This document shows positions 1 through 7,280 of a stretch of DNA of 39,578 bases, in pieces; positions within the stretch are counted from its first letter, which is position 1; every line of letters begins with the position of its first letter. The translations under genes and the position numbers were made by a program. Origin of the DNA: Streptomyces albidoflavus (GTDB lineage: Bacteria > Actinomycetota > Actinomycetes > Streptomycetales > Streptomycetaceae); the NCBI RefSeq assembly GCF_000719955.1, contig NZ_JOII01000044.1, positions 1 through 39,578 of the forward strand. Direction: 5' to 3'. Under the pieces are notes generated by a model. It was not told the DNA's origin. It did not search any database and saw only the letters and a program-made list of their open reading frames with translations.

Positions 1-99
1 AGGGAAACGCCCGGTTACATTCCGAACCCGGAAGCTAAGCCTTACAGCGCCGATGGTACTGCAGGGGGGACCCTGTGGGAGAGTAGGACGCCGCCGAAC
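1..99 (+). rRNA. rrf: 5S ribosomal RNA, 3' part (5' end outside window)
   Basis: The first ~99 bases match the actinobacterial 5S rRNA from its loop-A/B region to its 3' end, including the conserved CCGAACCCGGAAGCTAAG segment and the GATGGTACTGC and GAGAGTAGGACGCC motifs. About 20 bases of the 5' end are missing because the window starts inside the gene. A perfect 19-bp terminator hairpin follows within 10 bases, so this is the distal end of an rRNA operon whose 16S and 23S genes lie upstream. The exact 3' end could be off by one or two bases. Confidence 0.95.
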
Positions 100-107
100 A
101 ATCTTTG

Positions 108-156
108 AGGACCTGTGGTCCCCAGCGTTCATGCTGGGGACCACAGGTCCTTTTTT
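108..156 (+). terminator. Rho-independent terminator of the rRNA operon
   Basis: A perfect 19-bp stem (108-126 with 133-151), a 6-nt loop and a run of six T at 151-156. This is a classical intrinsic terminator and the only one in the window with a clear U tract. Confidence 0.95.
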
Positions 157-226
157 GTTTTCCCGGAGCGCGCCGGAACACTGGTTGCGCGAGAATGACT
201 TGCGGTACCGAAGACAGGAGTCACGG

Positions 227-2035
227 ATGTCCACCAACTCTTCCGACGACCGGCCGGAGCGCGACCAGCGTCGGCAAGGAGGCGGCGACCGGGGCGGGTA
301 CCGCGGCGGGCCGCGTCGCGACAACGACCGCGCCGGCTCGGGCAGGCGCGACGACCGTGGCGGAGACCGGGGCGGCTTCCGACGCGACAACGACCGGCGC
401 GACGATCGCCGGGACGGCGACCGCGGCGGGTTCCGCCGTGACGACCGACGTGGTGACGACCGCGGTGGCTTCCGCCGTGACAACGACCGTCGCGATGACC
501 GCGGTGGAGACCGTGGTGGGTTCCGCCGGGATGACCGTGGTGGGCGTCCTCCGTTCCGGCGGGACGACCGTAACGACGGCCCGCGTCGTGACGACCGTGA
601 CCGTGGCGAGCGCGGCGGTTTCCGCCGTGACGACGCGATGACCGTGGCGGCGACCGGGGCGGTTTCCGGCGTGACAACGACCGCCGTGATGACCGTGGTG
701 GGTTCCGTCGGGACGACCGGCGTGACGACCGTGGCGGCTTCCGTCGGGACGACCGTGGCCAGGACCGTGGTGGGTTCCGGCGCGATGACCGGGACGATCG
801 TGGTGGGCGTCCTCCGTTCCGGCGGGACGACCGTAACGACGGCCCGCGTCGTGACGACCGTGACCGTGGCGAGCGCGGCGGTTTCCGCCGTGACGACTGG
901 CGACCGCCCCGGCTTCCGCCGCGACGACCGTGGCGGCGACCGACGTGGTGACGACCGTGGCGGTTTCCGTCGTGACGACCGCCGCGACGGCGACCGCGGT
1001 GGCTTCCGTCGCGACGACCGCCGTGACGACCGTGGCGGCGACCGGCGTGGTGGCGGGTACCAGGGACGCGGTGACCGTGACGGCGGGCGCCCCGGCTTCC
1101 GGCGCGACGACCGGGACAACCGTGGCGGCTACCGGGGACGTGACGACGACCGTGAGCGCGAGCCGATCAAGCGGCTGCCGATTCCCGAGGACGTCACGGG
1201 CGAAGAGATCGACAAGGACGTGCGGCAGGAACTGCTGAGCCTGCCGAAGACCCTCGCCGACGATGTCGCCCGCAACCTCGTGATGGTCGCGCGCCTCATC
1301 GACGAGGACCCCGAGGAGGCTTACGCCTACTCCCGGATCGCTCTGCGGCTCGCCTCGCGCGTCGCCGCGGTGCGGGAAGCCGCAGGGTTCGCCGCGTACG
1401 CCAACCAGAAGTACTCCGAGGCGCTCGCCGAGTTCCGCGCTGCCCGCCGTATGACGGGCAGCGCCGACCTGTGGCCGGTCATGGCCGACTGCGAGCGTGG
1501 CATGGGCCGTCCCGAGCGGGCGCTGGCGATGGCCGGGGAGCCCGAGGTGCGCCGTCTCGACAAGGCGGGTCAGGTCGAGATGCGCCTGGTCGCCGCCGGC
1601 GCCCGGCGGGACATGGACCAGCTGGACGCCGCGATCGTGACGCTCCAGAGCCCCGAGCTGGCCTCCAACTCGGTGCAGCCGTGGACGGCCCGACTCCGTT
1701 ACGCGTACGCGGACGCCCTGCTCGCCGCCGGCCGTGAGGACGAGGCGCGCGAGTGGTTCGCCAAGGCCGCCGAGTCCGACAAGGACGGCGCCACGGACGC
1801 CTCCGACCGGCTCGCGGAACTGGACGGCGTGGAGTTCGTGGACGCGCTCGACGACTCCGAGGAGATCGAGGAGACCGGGGCCACCGCCGACGCCGGTCCC
1901 GGTACCGCTGCCTCCGGCACCGACAGTGACCAGGCGTCCGAAGCCGAAGCCAAGAGCGCGGACGTCGAGACGGGCGAGTTCTCCAGCCCGGCCGAGGCCG
2001 GCGAACCGCGCGAGAACGGCTCTGAACAGGGCTGA
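227..2035 (+). CDS. Arg/Gly/Asp-rich (RGG-like) repeat protein with C-terminal TPR-like domain
   Basis: The start is ATG 227, preceded by AGGAG at 216-220, giving 602 aa. Residues ~1-311 are low-complexity repeats of DDRGG, FRRD and DRGGDRGG type, resembling eukaryotic RGG/RG RNA-binding tracts. Residues ~312-560 form amphipathic helix pairs typical of tetratricopeptide-like solenoids (for example the EEAYAYSRIALRLASR and SEALAEFRAARRMTG stretches), followed by an acidic Ser/Ala/Glu-rich tail. The gene lies immediately after an rRNA operon. Between nt ~634 and ~898 the frame reads an Ala/Val/Thr-rich sequence, while the neighbouring frame there continues the DRGG repeat. Two compensating indels (-1 and -2) are therefore likely, from sequencing error or real mutation. 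RNA or ribosome binding is inference from composition only. Confidence 0.75.
   Translation: MSTNSSDDRPERDQRRQGGGDRGGYRGGPRRDNDRAGSGRRDDRGGDRGGFRRDNDRRDDRRDGDRGGFRRDDRRGDDRGGFRRDNDRRDDRGGDRGGFRRDDRGGRPPFRRDDRNDGPRRDDRDRGERGGFRRDDAMTVAATGAVSGVTTTAVMTVVGSVGTTGVTTVAASVGTTVARTVVGSGAMTGTIVVGVLRSGGTTVTTARVVTTVTVASAAVSAVTTGDRPGFRRDDRGGDRRGDDRGGFRRDDRRDGDRGGFRRDDRRDDRGGDRRGGGYQGRGDRDGGRPGFRRDDRDNRGGYRGRDDDREREPIKRLPIPEDVTGEEIDKDVRQELLSLPKTLADDVARNLVMVARLIDEDPEEAYAYSRIALRLASRVAAVREAAGFAAYANQKYSEALAEFRAARRMTGSADLWPVMADCERGMGRPERALAMAGEPEVRRLDKAGQVEMRLVAAGARRDMDQLDAAIVTLQSPELASNSVQPWTARLRYAYADALLAAGREDEAREWFAKAAESDKDGATDASDRLAELDGVEFVDALDDSEEIEETGATADAGPGTAASGTDSDQASEAEAKSADVETGEFSSPAEAGEPRENGSEQG
536..634 (+). 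repeat. 99-bp direct repeat, copy 1
   Basis: This stretch is repeated base for base at 799-897 (offset 263). It codes in the gene's main frame here. A frame disruption (apparent loss of one C) falls exactly at its right end. Confidence 0.85.
799..897 (+). repeat. 99-bp direct repeat, copy 2
   Basis: Second identical copy of 536-634. Because the offset (263) is not a multiple of three, it is read in a different frame unless the upstream frame disruption is corrected. The second disruption (apparent loss of CG before T898) lies at its right end and restores the frame. Confidence 0.85.
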
Positions 2036-2066
2036 TCCTGCACGGGACAGATCGAGGAAAAATCGG

Positions 2067-2099
2067 ACGGGCGGGAACTCCGGAAGGAGTCCCGCCCGT
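2067..2099. terminator. Bidirectional hairpin between convergent genes
   Basis: Inverted repeat ACGGGCGGG ... CCCGCCCGT (2067-2081 with 2085-2099, one bulged A). It lies between the stop codons of the RGG-like gene (+) and the DUF1015 gene (-), so it can serve both. Confidence 0.7.
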
Positions 2100-2162
2100 T
2101 CGGCATATACACAGTCTGTGACAGGACGGATGCGCACCGTCGGTAAGAGGTCGGATCGACAG

Positions 2163-3434
2163 TTAAGGGAGGAGGGTACGGAAGACGAGACCTGTGGCGG
2201 GTTTCGGGCCGAAGGAAGTGGACTTGCGAGGCATCATCACGCCCTGCCTGGCCAGGTCGCGGACCACTTCCTCCTGCACCGGATGCATCAGCACCGCTGT
2301 CCCCCCGTTGCGTTCCGCCTGCTCGACGGCGGCGGCGGTGTCGTGGATGTAGGCGATGTGCTGGGACGAGTCCGGGATCTGCCACAGGTGGTCGATGAGC
2401 GTGGAGTGCAGCACGGTCGCGTCGAGGGTGCGCCAGAGCTCCGGTCGGTCGCCGGGCACGGTCCGGTCGAGGAGGACCTGGTCCGGCCGGTCGATCAGAT
2501 GGAAGCCGTCCCCGGCGAGGACGAACGCGGTGCCCTCGGCCGATGCCGTCGACAGGGCCTCCATGGCCGCCGCCAAGGGGCCCTCGACGCGACGGACGCG
2601 GAAGGATCCGGCCAGCGCCGAGAGCGCGGACACAGGGGAGAGGTGATGCAGAAGGCGGTGGATGGCGCGCACCTGAAGAGGGTGGCGTGCGGTGTCGACC
2701 AGCAGGACCAGTCCGTAGTCCCACGGGCTGGGGGACGGGTGCTCCGCACGGATACGCAGTGAGGTCGCCCAGCGGTGGTGGCCGTCGGCGATCAGTGCCT
2801 GGTGCCCAGCCAGGTCCACCTGGACGGCGGCGATCTCCATGGGGTCTGTGACCGACCACAGGCGGTGGCAGAAGCCGTCCTCCGTGGTCGTCGTGAGGAG
2901 GGGGGGAAGCTGGACGGTCCGGTCGATGACGTCTCCGGTACCGCTGGAGCCGGACTCGCTCCGGTAACTGAGCAGCAGGGGCTCCAGGTTGGCGGCGGTC
3001 GCCCGGAGGAGTGCCGCGCGTTCCTCGACGATGTGCGGCATGACGTCCTCGTGAGGGAGGACGACTCCCTCCGCCGGAGGCGACAGGAGGAGGCTGCCGA
3101 TGACTCCGCGCTGGAGGAGTTCGCCCTTGCGCTGCTCGTAGACGTACAGGGCGGGCTTGTCGTCCTGGGCGAGGATGCCCGAGGCCAGCCATTGCGCGAG
3201 TGTGTCGGCGGCGCGACGGTCGGCGCCCTCGCGGGTGTCACCCTGCGGAAGGATCAGCCGGACGATGTTGTGGGGGTCGGCCGACTCCAGGTGGAGGAGA
3301 CCGTCCGGGCGGACCACGACGTCGTACGGCGGAGAGGTCACCGCGGCAAGGCTGTCCACCCGGTCCAGGCAGTAGCGGGTGCCCTGGAAAGGTTCCAGGT
3401 GCAGTCCGTGGAGGGTGGGCCCGGCAGTGGTCAT
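2163..3434 (-). CDS. DUF1015 family protein
   Basis: 423 aa, starting at ATG 3434. It carries the DUF1015 (PF06245) hallmarks: an SPPYDV motif near residue 34, the DPHNIVRLILP block, a central IADGHHR motif and a C-terminal MPRKSTSFGPKP-GLVFR block. In other bacteria members of this family occur beside serine and phosphoserine metabolism genes, but the biochemical role is not settled, and nothing nearby here fixes it. A TAACAT hexamer 6 nt upstream of the ATG and no Shine-Dalgarno sequence suggest a leaderless transcript. The gene is divergent from the HAD phosphatase gene across 72 bp. Family assignment is firm; function is unknown. Confidence 0.85.
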   Translation of the reverse strand: MTTAGPTLHGLHLEPFQGTRYCLDRVDSLAAVTSPPYDVVVRPDGLLHLESADPHNIVRLILPQGDTREGADRRAADTLAQWLASGILAQDDKPALYVYEQRKGELLQRGVIGSLLLSPPAEGVVLPHEDVMPHIVEERAALLRATAANLEPLLLSYRSESGSSGTGDVIDRTVQLPPLLTTTTEDGFCHRLWSVTDPMEIAAVQVDLAGHQALIADGHHRWATSLRIRAEHPSPSPWDYGLVLLVDTARHPLQVRAIHRLLHHLSPVSALSALAGSFRVRRVEGPLAAAMEALSTASAEGTAFVLAGDGFHLIDRPDQVLLDRTVPGDRPELWRTLDATVLHSTLIDHLWQIPDSSQHIAYIHDTAAAVEQAERNGGTAVLMHPVQEEVVRDLARQGVMMPRKSTSFGPKPATGLVFRTLLP

Positions 3435-3440
3435 TGATGC

Positions 3441-3446
3441 ATGTTA
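3441..3446 (-). promoter_or_regulatory. -10 element TAACAT, leaderless start of the DUF1015 gene
   Basis: On the minus strand TAACAT is followed by 6 nt and then ATG 3434. No purine-rich ribosome binding site lies between. This fits the actinobacterial leaderless pattern TANNNT-N6-ATG. The start site is inferred, not mapped. Confidence 0.55.
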
Positions 3447-3506
3447 TGCGCCTCGTCAGGATGCGCGATGATCGGGGGGAACCGAGGACGAAGGAGCACA
3501 CGCGCG

Positions 3507-4535
3507 ATGAGCGACACCCCCCGTACAGCACCACTGGGTGCCGCACGGCCCCTGAGTGAGCAGTACGACACGGCCCTCCTGGACCTCGACGGGGTGGTGT
3601 ACGCGGGTGGCGACGCCATCGCCCACGCGGTCGACTCCCTGGCGGCGGCCAGGGAGGCCGGGATGAAGCTCGCCTACGTGACCAACAACGCCCTCCGCAC
3701 CCCGGAGACGGTCGCCCAGCACCTCAGCGACCTGGGCATCCCGACCGAGGCCGGGGAGGTCATCAACTCCGCGCAGGCGGTGGCGCGCCTCATCGCCGAG
3801 CAGGTCCCGCAGGGCGCCCGGGTCCTGGTTGTCGGCGGGGAGGGGCTCCGGGTCGCCCTGCGCGAGCGCGGGCTGGTACCGGTCGAGTCGGCGGACGACG
3901 AGCCGGCGGCGGTCGCGCAGGGGTACGGGGGGCCGGACATGCCCTGGGGACGGTTGGCGGAGGCCGCGTACGCCGTCGCGCGGGGTGTGCCGTGGTTCGC
4001 CTCGAACACCGATCTGACCATCCCCAGTGGGCGGGGCATCGCCCCGGGCAACGGGGCCGCCGTCGAGGTCGTGAGGATCGCGACCGGTGCCACGCCGCAG
4101 GTGGCGGGCAAGCCGTTGCCGCCCATGCACCGCGAGACGGTGCTGCGGACGGGAGCGGACCGGCCGCTGGTCGTGGGGGACCGGCTGGACACGGACATCG
4201 AGGGCGCCTTCAACGGAGGCGTGGACTCGCTGCTGGTGCTGACCGGGGTCACCGGCCCGGCCGAGCTGCTCGCGGCCCCGCCGGAGCACCGGCCGACCTA
4301 CGTCGACGCGGATCTGCGAGGACTGCTCACGGGGCAGCCGGCCGTGGAGGCGGACGGGCCGGGGTTCCGGTGTGGCGGTGTGTACGCGCGGGTCGCCGGG
4401 AGCGAACTCCTCGTCGAAGGGGACGGGGAACCCCTGGACGGGCTGAGGGCGCTCTGCGGGGCCGCCTGGAGTGCGGCGGGGGCCGGGCGCTTCGAGCTGG
4501 ACACGGGGAAGGCGCTGGCGCGGCTGGCGTGGTGA
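3507..4535 (+). CDS. HAD-superfamily (subclass IIA, NagD-like) phosphatase
   Basis: 342 aa from ATG 3507, with AAGGAG at 3491-3496. Motif I is LLDLDGVVY with nucleophile D26 and acid/base D28. Motif II is VTNNA. A lysine in the GKPLPPMH segment and the GDRLDTDIEGA motif complete the HAD active site. The cap arrangement and length match NagD/4-nitrophenylphosphatase-type enzymes, which remove phosphate from small sugar or nucleotide phosphates in the cytoplasm. The physiological substrate cannot be read from the sequence. The C-terminal ~80 residues extend past the usual NagD core. The gene is convergent with the SCP2 gene, with only 45 bp between them. Confidence 0.85.
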   Translation: MSDTPRTAPLGAARPLSEQYDTALLDLDGVVYAGGDAIAHAVDSLAAAREAGMKLAYVTNNALRTPETVAQHLSDLGIPTEAGEVINSAQAVARLIAEQVPQGARVLVVGGEGLRVALRERGLVPVESADDEPAAVAQGYGGPDMPWGRLAEAAYAVARGVPWFASNTDLTIPSGRGIAPGNGAAVEVVRIATGATPQVAGKPLPPMHRETVLRTGADRPLVVGDRLDTDIEGAFNGGVDSLLVLTGVTGPAELLAAPPEHRPTYVDADLRGLLTGQPAVEADGPGFRCGGVYARVAGSELLVEGDGEPLDGLRALCGAAWSAAGAGRFELDTGKALARLAW

Positions 4536-4580
4536 GGTCCGGCGCGCCGGAGAGTGGTCGGTGCCGCGTCGTCCCGCTGG

Positions 4581-4955
4581 TCAGAGGAGTTTGCGGAGGG
4601 TCAGGAGGTCGCGGAAGCTCGCGTCGAGAGTGAGGCGGCGGGTGGCCCAGGCGTGGGCGAAGTTCAGTTCGCCGGCGACCAGGGCGACCAGGTCGTCGCT
4701 GGTCATGGTCAGCCGGATGGCCGCCTTCTGCCGATGGGTGTCGGAGCGGCTGGGGCCCGGGTGCGGTCCGGCCAGGGTGTCGGTCACCTCGATGCCGCCG
4801 GAGCGGAGCCGGCCCGCGAACGTGACGTCGAGGTCCTTGAGGTGGCAGCTCACCGAGCGGTCCAGGGCCGCGGCGGAGCGGACCTCGGCCGGGGCGGCCG
4901 CCAGCTGCTCGGAGAGCCTGTCCAGTGCCGCACGGCACTCTTGCGTCGTTGCCAT
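4581..4955 (-). CDS. SCP2 sterol-carrier-domain-like small protein
   Basis: 124 aa, starting at ATG 4955. The pattern of alternating strands around VSCHLKDLDVTFAGRL and IRLTMTSDDLVALVAGEL, with a following helix, fits the SCP-2 sterol carrier fold, a hydrophobic-ligand-binding domain that often stands alone in actinobacteria. The ligand is unknown. A TAACGT hexamer 8 nt upstream of the ATG suggests a leaderless or nearly leaderless transcript. The gene is divergent from the gene at 4998 across 42 bp. Confidence 0.7.
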   Translation of the reverse strand: MATTQECRAALDRLSEQLAAAPAEVRSAAALDRSVSCHLKDLDVTFAGRLRSGGIEVTDTLAGPHPGPSRSDTHRQKAAIRLTMTSDDLVALVAGELNFAHAWATRRLTLDASFRDLLTLRKLL

Positions 4956-4963
4956 CGCCGCTG

Positions 4964-4969
4964 ACGTTA
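4964..4969 (-). promoter_or_regulatory. -10 element TAACGT for the SCP2-like gene
   Basis: Minus-strand TAACGT, then 8 nt, then ATG 4955, with no Shine-Dalgarno sequence. It is back to back with the plus-strand TAGCGT at 4986-4991. Confidence 0.45.
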
Positions 4970-4985
4970 CCGCAGGGTGACGCGG

Positions 4986-4991
4986 TAGCGT
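4986..4991 (+). promoter_or_regulatory. -10 element TAGCGT for the gene at 4998
   Basis: TAGCGT, then 6 nt, then ATG 4998, with no Shine-Dalgarno sequence. The geometry is that of a leaderless promoter. Confidence 0.5.
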
Positions 4992-4997
4992 CGGGGC

Positions 4998-5363
4998 ATG
5001 GACGACGGCACGGACGAGTACGGACCGCCGCAGGCCGGCGGCCCCGCCGGACAGGAAGCCGACCCGCCTGGCGAGGCCTCAGGCTCGCCCGGCGAGGCCC
5101 CCGGCGAGCCCGGGGACGAGGCGCCGGCGCCGGCCAATCCCGCGCCGCTGGGGCTGGTGCGGGAGGAGACCGGGGAGCCGCGGGTGGACGCGGCGCTGGG
5201 GCGGCTCGGCGACGTGGACCACCTCGCGACCGACGGTCACCTCACCGTGTACGAGGATGTACACCAGGGGCTGCGGGCGGCGCTGGACGCGCTCGACGCA
5301 CCCCCGGGGCCCTCGGCGCCCCCGCCCGCCCGGCCTGACGGCTTCGCGGGCCGCGCCCACTGA
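4998..5363 (+). CDS. Small conserved-looking protein upstream of tlyA, function unknown
   Basis: 121 aa. Residues 1-50 are disordered and rich in Gly, Pro, Ala and acidic residues. Residues ~52-98 hold the only folded-looking segment, VDAALGRLGDVDHLATDGHL followed by an amphipathic helix (YEDVHQGLRAALDAL), which reads as a short helical hairpin. The tail is Pro-rich. It sits 30 bp before tlyA on the same strand and is probably cotranscribed with tlyA and nadK. I do not recognise a named family. A leaderless start is likely (TAGCGT 6 nt upstream of the ATG). Confidence 0.65.
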   Translation: MDDGTDEYGPPQAGGPAGQEADPPGEASGSPGEAPGEPGDEAPAPANPAPLGLVREETGEPRVDAALGRLGDVDHLATDGHLTVYEDVHQGLRAALDALDAPPGPSAPPPARPDGFAGRAH

Positions 5364-5393
5364 TTCCGTACGACCTCAGGAGCTGAACCGACC

Positions 5394-6209
5394 GTGGCAG
5401 GAGTGGCCCGTCGCCGCCTCGACGCCGAGCTGGTGCGCCGTAAACTCGCGCGTTCCCGTGAGCACGCCAGCCAGCTGATCGCTGCCGGGCGGGTGACCGT
5501 CGGGGGAGCCACCGCGACGAAGCCCGCCACCCAGGTCGCGACCTCGGCGGCGGTCGTGGTCGCCACCGACGAGCAGGACCCCGACTACGTGTCGCGGGGC
5601 GGGCACAAGCTGGCCGGGGCCCTGGAAGCGTTCGTGCCCCGCGGCCTCGCCGTGCGGGGGCGCCGGGCGCTGGACGCGGGGGCGTCCACCGGCGGGTTCA
5701 CCGATGTGCTGCTGCGGGCGGGTGCCGCGCAGGTGGTGGCCGTGGACGTGGGGTACGGGCAGCTCGCCTGGTCGCTGCAGAGCGACGACCGGGTGGTGGT
5801 CAAGGACCGGACCAACGTGCGTGAGCTGACCCTGGACGCGATCGACGGGGAGCCGGTCGACCTGGTCGTCGGGGACCTGTCGTTCATCCCGCTCGGGCTC
5901 GTCCTGCCGGCCCTCGTCGCCTGCACCCGTCCCGACGCCGATCTCGTCCTGATGGTGAAGCCGCAGTTCGAGGTGGGTAGGGAGCGGCTGGGCAGTGGTG
6001 GCGTCGTGCGCAGCACCCAGTTGCGGGCGGAGGCGGTGCGTACCGTCGCCGGGCACGCCGCCGGGCTCGGGCTCGGGGTGCTCGGCGTGACCGCCAGCCC
6101 GTTGCCCGGTCCGTCCGGGAACGTCGAGTACTTTCTGTGGCTGCGGGCCGGGGCGCCCGCGCTCGATCCGGCAGATGTCGACCGCGCAGTGAGGGAGGGG
6201 CCGAGGTGA
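5394..6209 (+). CDS. tlyA: TlyA-type rRNA 2'-O-methyltransferase
   Basis: 271 aa from GTG 5394, with AGGAG about 11 nt upstream. The N-terminus (~7-65) is an S4 RNA-binding domain, and the RGGHKL motif opens an FtsJ/RrmJ-like Rossmann methyltransferase domain. SAM-binding motif I is LDAGASTGGFTDVLL. The K-D-K-E set expected for 2'-O-methylation is visible in RGGHKL, GDLSFI, VKPQFE and NVEYF. In mycobacteria TlyA methylates 16S and 23S rRNA riboses and confers capreomycin sensitivity. Older annotations call this family haemolysin A. The stop overlaps the nadK start by 4 nt (GTGA), a translationally coupled arrangement conserved in actinobacteria. Confidence 0.92.
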   Translation: MAGVARRRLDAELVRRKLARSREHASQLIAAGRVTVGGATATKPATQVATSAAVVVATDEQDPDYVSRGGHKLAGALEAFVPRGLAVRGRRALDAGASTGGFTDVLLRAGAAQVVAVDVGYGQLAWSLQSDDRVVVKDRTNVRELTLDAIDGEPVDLVVGDLSFIPLGLVLPALVACTRPDADLVLMVKPQFEVGRERLGSGGVVRSTQLRAEAVRTVAGHAAGLGLGVLGVTASPLPGPSGNVEYFLWLRAGAPALDPADVDRAVREGPR

Positions 6210-7171
6210 CCGAGGAGGACACGGCGGGAAGAGGGGGCGCCGAAGAGCCGGCCGGGCCGGGCGGACCGGGGGCCGGGGAGGAACGCACGGTCTTCCTCCT
6301 CGCGCACACCGGCCGCCCGGCGGCGATCCGCAGCGCCGAGCTGGTGGTCCAGGGCCTGCTCCGGTCCGGCCTGGGCGTGCGCGTGCTGCGCGCGGAGGCG
6401 GCCGATCTGCCGCTGCCGCCCGAGGTGAGGCTCATCGACGAGGCGACGCCCGCGGCGCTGGACGGCTGCGAGCTGCTGATCGTGCTCGGCGGGGACGGGA
6501 CCCTGCTGCGCGGCGCGGAGTTCGCCCGCGCCTCCGGAGTGCCCATGCTCGGCGTCAACCTCGGCCGGGTCGGCTTCCTCGCCGAGGCCGAGCGGGACGA
6601 CCTCGACCGCGTGGTCGACCGGGTGGTGAGCCGTTCCTACGAGGTGGAGGAGCGGATGACGATCGACGTGGCCGTGCACAACAACGGCACCGTCGTCCAC
6701 ACCGACTGGGCGCTGAACGAGGCCGCCGTCCAGAAGGTGTCGCCCGAGCGCATCCTCGAAGTGGTCCTGGAGATCGACGGCCGTCCCGTCACCGGCTTCG
6801 GCTGCGACGGCATCGTCTGCGCCACCCCCACCGGTTCGACGGCGTACGCCTTCTCGGCCGGCGGACCGGTGGTGTGGCCGGAGGTCGAGGCGCTGCTGAT
6901 GGTGCCGATCAGCGCCCACGCCCTGTTCGCCAAGCCGCTCGTGACGTCACCCGAATCGGTGCTTGCCGTCGAGGTGCAGCACAACACTCCGCACGGCGTG
7001 CTGTGGTGCGACGGCCGCCGCACGGTGGAGCTGCCGCCCGGCGCCCGGGTCGAGGTCCGGCGCGGGGCGGTCCCGGTGCGGCTGGCCAGGCTGCACCACG
7101 CCTCGTTCACCGACCGGCTGGTGGCGAAGTTCGCCCTTCCGGTGTCCGGCTGGCGGGGCGCGCCGCGCTGA
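6206..7171 (+). CDS. nadK: NAD kinase
   Basis: 321 aa from GTG 6206, overlapping the tlyA stop as GTGA. It phosphorylates NAD to NADP using ATP or polyphosphate. The GGDGT catalytic motif is at residues 95-99. The NLGRVGFLAE, ALNEAAV and CATPTGSTAYAFSAGGP blocks of the family all follow in order. The first ~27 residues are a Gly/Glu/Ala-rich extension without structure. The gene is in line with tlyA upstream and recN downstream. An imperfect hairpin at 7196-7230 and a separate recN -10 element suggest recN also has its own transcript. Confidence 0.95.
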   Translation: MTEEDTAGRGGAEEPAGPGGPGAGEERTVFLLAHTGRPAAIRSAELVVQGLLRSGLGVRVLRAEAADLPLPPEVRLIDEATPAALDGCELLIVLGGDGTLLRGAEFARASGVPMLGVNLGRVGFLAEAERDDLDRVVDRVVSRSYEVEERMTIDVAVHNNGTVVHTDWALNEAAVQKVSPERILEVVLEIDGRPVTGFGCDGIVCATPTGSTAYAFSAGGPVVWPEVEALLMVPISAHALFAKPLVTSPESVLAVEVQHNTPHGVLWCDGRRTVELPPGARVEVRRGAVPVRLARLHHASFTDRLVAKFALPVSGWRGAPR

Positions 7172-7195
7172 GTCCGTCCCCCTCCAGGGGGCGCT

Positions 7196-7230
7196 CGCGG
7201 AGCCTTCGGGGGCGTTCCCGGAGGCTCGCG
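7196..7230 (+). terminator. Imperfect GC-rich hairpin after nadK
   Basis: Interrupted complementary segments (CGCGGAGCC against GGCTCGCG, and CGGG against CCCG inside) lie between nadK and recN. There is no U tract. It may act as a weak terminator. Confidence 0.35.
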
Positions 7231-7267
7231 GGCGGGGGCGGCGTCGCACGGGGCCGCGGAAACCTCG

Positions 7268-7273
7268 TATGGT
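7268..7273 (+). promoter_or_regulatory. -10 element TATGGT for recN
   Basis: TATGGT, then 7 nt, then GTG 7281. There is no Shine-Dalgarno sequence, so a leaderless recN mRNA is likely. This favours GTG 7281 over ATG 7269 or ATG 7293. Confidence 0.5.
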
Positions 7274-7280
7274 CGTGAGC

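Noticed and set aside
536..897. CRISPR array or satellite in the repeat-rich start of the RGG-like gene
   Set aside because: No regular repeat/spacer spacing; the repeats keep codon structure and encode a low-complexity protein.
221..2137. Very long open frame on the minus strand opposite the RGG-like gene
   Set aside because: Repeats of high-GC codons leave all frames open. The product is an alternating Val/Ala/Thr/Gly sequence without ribosome binding site or domain.
4538..4551. 14-bp palindrome TCCGGCGCGCCGGA between convergent genes as a terminator
   Set aside because: No loop and very short; palindromes of this kind are expected often in such GC-rich DNA.
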